Assembly (NCBI RefSeq): GCF_029023825.1
Contig: NZ_CP118957.1
Coordinates: 1-64,000, forward strand
Direction of reading: 5' to 3'
DNA length: 64,000 bases
Source of the DNA: Enterococcus saccharolyticus subsp. saccharolyticus
Lineage (GTDB): Bacteria > Bacillota > Bacilli > Lactobacillales > Enterococcaceae
In this document: one piece after another, positions 60,758-64,000 of the stretch
Layout: every line of letters begins with the position of its first letter
Position numbering within the stretch: the first letter of the stretch is position 1
The notes under the pieces: model-generated
Databases searched by the model: none
The model's input: only the letters and a program-made list of their open reading frames with translations
Told to the model about the DNA's origin: nothing
Made by a program: the position numbers and the translations under genes

Positions 60758-61099
60758 ATGAAAAAAATTGAAGCGATTATTCGCCAAGAAAAATTGGAAG
60801 AATTAAAACTTGCTTTGGATAATGACTTTCAAATTAGCGGAATGACGGTCACTCAAGTTTTAGGTCATGGGAATCAAAAAGGGGTTGCGGAGTTTGTCCG
60901 TGGACAAAAAGTTATTCCAACGTTATTACCTAAAATTGTGTTTTGGTTAGTCGTTGATGATGCACAAGTAGAGTCAATTACCGATAAAATTATCGAGATT
61001 TGTCACACTGGTGAAGTGGGCGATGGGAAGATTTTCCTTTACAATGTAGAAGAAGTGATTCGTATTCGTACCAAAGAACGTGGGACAGACGCAATTTAA
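60758..61099 (+). CDS. glnK: Nitrogen regulatory protein PII (GlnK)
   Basis: 113-residue trimeric sensor of ATP/ADP and 2-oxoglutarate that blocks AmtB with its T-loop. MKKIEAIIRQEKLEELKLAL and TGEVGDGKIFLYNVEEVIRIRT are typical. In the T-loop (QKGVAEFVRGQKVIPTLLPK) the tyrosine that is uridylylated in E. coli PII is replaced by valine, so that modification is impossible. It lies 13 bases after amtB with AGGAGTG upstream. Confidence 0.95.
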   Translation: MKKIEAIIRQEKLEELKLALDNDFQISGMTVTQVLGHGNQKGVAEFVRGQKVIPTLLPKIVFWLVVDDAQVESITDKIIEICHTGEVGDGKIFLYNVEEVIRIRTKERGTDAI

Positions 61100-61101
61100 C
61101 G

Positions 61102-61143
61102 AAAAGCCGTACGTATTTTTCAATAATACGCACGGCTTTTTTT
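61102..61143 (+). terminator. Terminator after glnK
   Basis: 16-bp stem (61102-61117 with 61125-61140, one mismatch), then T-run. Confidence 0.9.
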
Positions 61144-61154
61144 CTGGATACTAC

Positions 61155-61204
61155 TTGTGAAAACGCTTTTGTTATAATACAATATTTATTGTATTATAAC
61201 AAAA
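61155..61204 (+). promoter_or_regulatory. Promoter with cre-like site and 38-bp palindrome
   Basis: -35 TTGTGA (61155-61160), 17-bp spacer, -10 TACAAT (61178-61183). TGAAAACGCTTTTG (61158-61171) fits the CcpA cre consensus TGWAARCGYTWNCW at 12 of 14. A perfect palindrome with 18-bp arms and a 2-base centre (61167-61184, 61187-61204) covers the -10 and the start site, an operator-like layout. Confidence 0.65.
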
Positions 61205-61223
61205 ATTCAAGGAGGTTCTTACA

Positions 61224-61499
61224 ATGAATGAAAAGTATTTAAATTATGTTGGTGAATTGATGACGGATGTGGATTATATCGCGTCGGGGTATCCGAAAGA
61301 TTTTTTAGAAGTCAAAGTAGAACAAGCTTTACCTTTTCGTTTTTACTGTAGTATGCAAAAAAATGATTGGGAAGAAGTCACTCCTGAACAACGAACGCAG
61401 TTAATTCAACAATTCAAAGACCGAAAATCAACCTATTCAAAAAGTGACCATCGTTATTACATGTTAGATTTTTATTTAGCAAGTTTGGGTGGTATCTAA
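61224..61499 (+). CDS. Hypothetical protein behind a palindromic promoter
   Basis: 91 residues, soluble, acidic, rich in aromatic residues: MNEKYLNYVGELMTDVDYIA at the start and HRYYMLDFYLASLGG at the end. No TM, HTH or known motif is seen, and I do not recognise the family. CAAGGAGG precedes the ATG, and the promoter is overlaid by a 38-bp palindrome, so it is probably a regulated real gene. Its terminator is shared with treR. Confidence 0.75.
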   Translation: MNEKYLNYVGELMTDVDYIASGYPKDFLEVKVEQALPFRFYCSMQKNDWEEVTPEQRTQLIQQFKDRKSTYSKSDHRYYMLDFYLASLGGI

Positions 61500-61501
61500 C
61501 G

Positions 61502-61541
61502 AAAAAAGTTCTAACGCTCAAATGAACGTTAGAACTTTTTT
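61502..61541. terminator. Bidirectional terminator between the hypothetical gene and treR
   Basis: Perfect 15-bp stem (61502-61516 with 61527-61541), A-run and T-run flanks. Confidence 0.92.
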
Positions 61542-62259
61542 AGGCTTTTCGACGTCGTGCAAAATCGACGAAGCGGAATTTGTCTAAGCGGTGAATGGAT
61601 TCAGTGTATTCAAAACAACGGGTATCTTCTAAATACACTAAACTGCGCACCGTTACGACGTGTTGGTCTTCAGGGTGTAGATCCATCAAATCACGTAATT
61701 CTTTATTGACTGGATCGACAGAAATTTCTTTTTGTGCATACGCAATTTCTAAACCTAAATCGTTCTCGAAGTAATCGTAAATAGATTTTTGGGCTTTATT
61801 TTCAGGTAGTTCTGGAATGATATCTGCGATTAAATAGTCTTTATCTAAAATAACGACTTCGCCATCAATTCGACGTTGACGAATCAAACGCCATGCTTCT
61901 GCTGCAACAGGCCAATCGGTAATCTCGTGTAACGAAGGGGAGACGGCAATTTTGCGAATCTCGACAACACTTGTTTCACTAGGAATGCGTTGGGCTGTTT
62001 GCAACTCTTTAAAACTAGTTAATCCTGAAATTGGAAAATCAAAACGATTTAAGTCTAAGACAATTGAACCTTTCCCTTGTTTCTTTTGGATATAACCGGC
62101 GTCGCGTAATAAATTTAAGGCTTTACGCACGGTTTCTCTAGAAACGCTATACATTTTAATCAATTGATTTTCACTTGGTAATAGCGTGTGGGGCGGATAT
62201 TCTTTGGCTAATATTTTTTGTTCCAAATCTAGAAAGATTTCTTTGAATTTATTCATCAC
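61540..62259 (-). CDS. treR: GntR-family trehalose operon repressor TreR
   Basis: 239 residues: GntR winged HTH at the N-terminus (LPSENQLIKMYSVSRETVRKALNLLRDAGYI) and a UTRA effector domain (about 90-235), which in TreR binds trehalose 6-phosphate. The segment ISGLTSFKELQ and the C-terminal YTESIHRLDKFRFVDFARRR are TreR-like. It is the last gene after a GH65 phosphorylase and beta-phosphoglucomutase, read the same way. The ATG has GGAGGGTGAG upstream. Confidence 0.88.
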   Translation of the reverse strand: MMNKFKEIFLDLEQKILAKEYPPHTLLPSENQLIKMYSVSRETVRKALNLLRDAGYIQKKQGKGSIVLDLNRFDFPISGLTSFKELQTAQRIPSETSVVEIRKIAVSPSLHEITDWPVAAEAWRLIRQRRIDGEVVILDKDYLIADIIPELPENKAQKSIYDYFENDLGLEIAYAQKEISVDPVNKELRDLMDLHPEDQHVVTVRSLVYLEDTRCFEYTESIHRLDKFRFVDFARRRKA

Positions 62260-62309
62260 TCACCCTCCTCCAATCCATTATAGCGACAGGAAGTTAGGAA
62301 AGCAAACGA

Positions 62310-62960
62310 CTATTTTTGTAATAATTCAGCAACAGAAATGTCTGTTAAGTGATGGACGATTAAATCAGCACCGTGTAGTTCTTCTCCGGAATAAACGCCG
62401 ACTGCATACATACCAGCAGCTTTAATTCCGTCTAAACCAGCTTGTGCATCTTCAAAGCCAACTGCTTCGGCTGGTGTAATGTTGATTGCTTCGGCCGCAC
62501 GAACAAAGATTTCTGGGTCGGGCTTTCCTTTTGTTAAAGTTGCAGGATCAACAATGGCATCAAACGCATCTTGCACGCCTAATTTTTCTAAGATAAATGG
62601 GGCATTTTTCGATGCAGAGGCAATGGCACATGGGACATTTTGAGCTTTTGCATCATTTAAAAATTCTTGAACCCCAGGTAATAAGTCATCTGGGGTTAAA
62701 TCTTGTAATAACTCGACATAGTGGGTATTTTTCTTTTCTGCTAAGGCTTCTTTTTGTTCTGTCGTAAACGCATCAGATTTATTGCCATAGGCTAAAATAC
62801 GTTCCAATGAATCCATCCGACTAATGCCTTTTAGTTGTTCGTTAAATTTTAAGTCAATTTCAATGCCAATTTCATCCGCTAAATCTTTCCATGCTAGATA
62901 GTGAAATTTGGCAGTGTCCGTAATTACGCCGTCTAAATCAAATACAAATCCTTTTTTCAT
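62310..62960 (-). CDS. pgmB: Beta-phosphoglucomutase
   Basis: HAD-superfamily enzyme interconverting beta-glucose 1-phosphate and glucose 6-phosphate. 216 residues with nucleophile Asp8 and acid/base Asp10 in FVFDLDGVITDTA, ASASKNAP (motif II), KGKPDPEIF (motif III lysine) and GFEDAQAG (motif IV). It directly follows the GH65 phosphorylase, whose product beta-glucose 1-phosphate it uses. AAGGAGC lies upstream. Confidence 0.95.
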   Translation of the reverse strand: MKKGFVFDLDGVITDTAKFHYLAWKDLADEIGIEIDLKFNEQLKGISRMDSLERILAYGNKSDAFTTEQKEALAEKKNTHYVELLQDLTPDDLLPGVQEFLNDAKAQNVPCAIASASKNAPFILEKLGVQDAFDAIVDPATLTKGKPDPEIFVRAAEAINITPAEAVGFEDAQAGLDGIKAAGMYAVGVYSGEELHGADLIVHHLTDISVAELLQK

Positions 62961-62975
62961 CTTGTTGTCCGCTCC

Positions 62976-64000
62976 TTAGTAGTTGATAGTGGTTTGTTCG
63001 TTGGCTGATAAATCAATTGCTTGACCATTTACTTCAATCGTTGTTGCTTGGTCAGCGGTTACTTGCAAGGCTGTTTTTGTTACTTCTACGTGTAAATGAA
63101 TGCCGCGAATGGTTAAGTTAAAGGCAATCGCATTCCACGCTTTTGGTAAGTTTGGTGTGAAACTAATCGTTGCTTTACGAATATCCAAACCAGCAAAGGT
63201 AGTTAATGGAATAAACAATGTTGCTGCCATGACGCCAGCGTGAATACCTTCCGCAGTTGTTCCACCTTGAATATCACGATAATCTGAGTATAACGCTTCT
63301 TGATAGAGTTTCCAAGCTAAATCTTGATCGTCCACCATAGCTGCTAATTGGGCATGAACCACGCGAGAAAGTGTAGAACCATGTGAGGTACGTTCTAGGT
63401 AATAATTCAAATTACGTTCCACGTAGTCTGTTGGTAATTCATAATTTAAGTCTTCTAAAATCAAACGAACTTGCTCTTTTGAAAAATTATAGAAAATCAT
63501 TAAACTGTCCGCTTGTTTAGCAACTTTATACGCATCCGCTGACTCACCTTCTGCATTTAAGATGCGGTCCATTCGGTAAATGTTGCCATATTTTTCTTTG
63601 TAATGAGCCCAATCTAAATCTTTTAAGTCGAAATAGCCTTCAAATTGAGCAATAATGCCGTCTTCGTTGATTTCTAATCCTAAGTGGTGTTTCATTGCAG
63701 CCATTTTTTCTAATTGTTGCGCTGTTACACCAGTTTTTGCTTGAATCGTTTGGACGATTTCGGTTGGTAATTGTTGACTGAGACGCTCAATTTCTTCAAA
63801 TAACCAAACGACCATCATGTTTGTGTAGGCGTTGTTTTTCAAGCCGCCTTTTTCCGCATTTGGATAGCTTTCATGGAATTCATCTGGTCCCATCACACGA
63901 TCAATGAAGTAACGTTGTGTGGTTTCGTCAAAAGTAGCTGCACTTTGCCAGAATTGAGCGATTTCCAACATTAATTCTAACCCGTATTGTTCCATGAATT
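62976..64000 (-). CDS. GH65 disaccharide phosphorylase, probably trehalose 6-phosphate phosphorylase (partial)
   Basis: Only the C-terminal part (about 341 codons) is inside; the frame stays open through the right window edge. The GH65 general acid Glu is in VMGPDEFHESYPNAE, and the alpha/alpha-barrel (HGSTLSRVVHAQLA, GGTTAEGIHAGVMAAT) and C-terminal beta domain are visible. It yields beta-glucose 1-phosphate for the adjacent pgmB. Trehalose 6-phosphate is inferred as substrate from TreR next door; maltose phosphorylase is the main alternative. Confidence 0.88.
   Translation of the reverse strand, partial: FMEQYGLELMLEIAQFWQSAATFDETTQRYFIDRVMGPDEFHESYPNAEKGGLKNNAYTNMMVVWLFEEIERLSQQLPTEIVQTIQAKTGVTAQQLEKMAAMKHHLGLEINEDGIIAQFEGYFDLKDLDWAHYKEKYGNIYRMDRILNAEGESADAYKVAKQADSLMIFYNFSKEQVRLILEDLNYELPTDYVERNLNYYLERTSHGSTLSRVVHAQLAAMVDDQDLAWKLYQEALYSDYRDIQGGTTAEGIHAGVMAATLFIPLTTFAGLDIRKATISFTPNLPKAWNAIAFNLTIRGIHLHVEVTKTALQVTADQATTIEVNGQAIDLSANEQTTINY

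Noticed and set aside
61167-61204. 38-bp palindrome considered as a PerR box or plain terminator
   Set aside because: The TTATAAT/ATTATAA cores are too far apart for PerR, and the palindrome spans the promoter -10 upstream of the gene, so it does not act as a terminator of the preceding gene, which already has one.

Overview
The window starts exactly at the first base of dnaA. It looks like the origin-proximal end of the chromosome of a low-GC Firmicute of the order Lactobacillales, most likely Enterococcus or a close relative. This rests on: the order dnaA-dnaN-S4 protein-recF-gyrB-gyrA, then rpsF-ssb-rpsR-gdpP-rplI-dnaB; a class III fructose-1,6-bisphosphatase; a lone ferrochelatase; a T-box controlled cysE-cysS; and the block yfmF-yfmH-rodZ-pgsA-cinA-recA-rny. 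The genus is an inference from gene content and protein character; no search was run. I see no rRNA, tRNA or CRISPR array.

Layout. 1-8.6 kb: replication initiation and gyrase, with an oriC-like dnaA-dnaN gap (DnaA boxes and a DnaA-trio tract). 8.7-11.1 kb: an RpiR-type regulator divergent from a GH1 6-phospho-beta-glucosidase. 11.2-16 kb: ribosomal proteins and replication genes, with a perfect parS palindrome between rpsF and ssb and a GdpP that lacks its membrane and PAS part. 16-21.6 kb: fbp, a deletion scar holding a lacD remnant, purA, degV and a DedA protein. 21.6-29.6 kb: an ABC-F protein, a ZIP transporter, small membrane proteins, a PASTA protein, proBA and a P1-family peptidase. 29.9-33 kb: dut-radA-PIN/TRAM protein.

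33.2-40.8 kb is an accessory, visibly AT-rich insertion between the PIN/TRAM gene and gltX, which are neighbours in many Firmicutes. It holds an IS21-family element (istA/istB) followed by a five-gene lactococcin 972-type bacteriocin locus read leftwards: precursor peptide, large multi-TM membrane protein, ABC ATPase, a small anchored protein and an FtsX-like permease. This is the most notable accessory system in the window.

41.1-49.4 kb: gltX, a tRNA-Cys T-box, three tandem copies of an 89-bp structured repeat, cysE-cysS-mrnC-hemH-rlmB-rae1, a sigma factor, veg and a GNAT protein. 49.5-58.6 kb: mscL, yfmF/yfmH, rodZ, pgsA, cinA, SOS-controlled recA and rny. 58.6-61.5 kb: small membrane and hypothetical genes (one frameshifted), and amtB-glnK behind two GlnR boxes. 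61.5-64 kb, read leftwards: a GH65 phosphorylase (cut by the window end), beta-phosphoglucomutase and a TreR-type repressor, suggesting phosphorolytic trehalose 6-phosphate breakdown. Several non-coding structures are not explained by ordinary annotation: the 89-bp repeats, a 38-bp palindrome over a promoter, a 77-bp inverted-repeat structure over the rny promoter, and an inverted repeat between radA and the PIN/TRAM gene.
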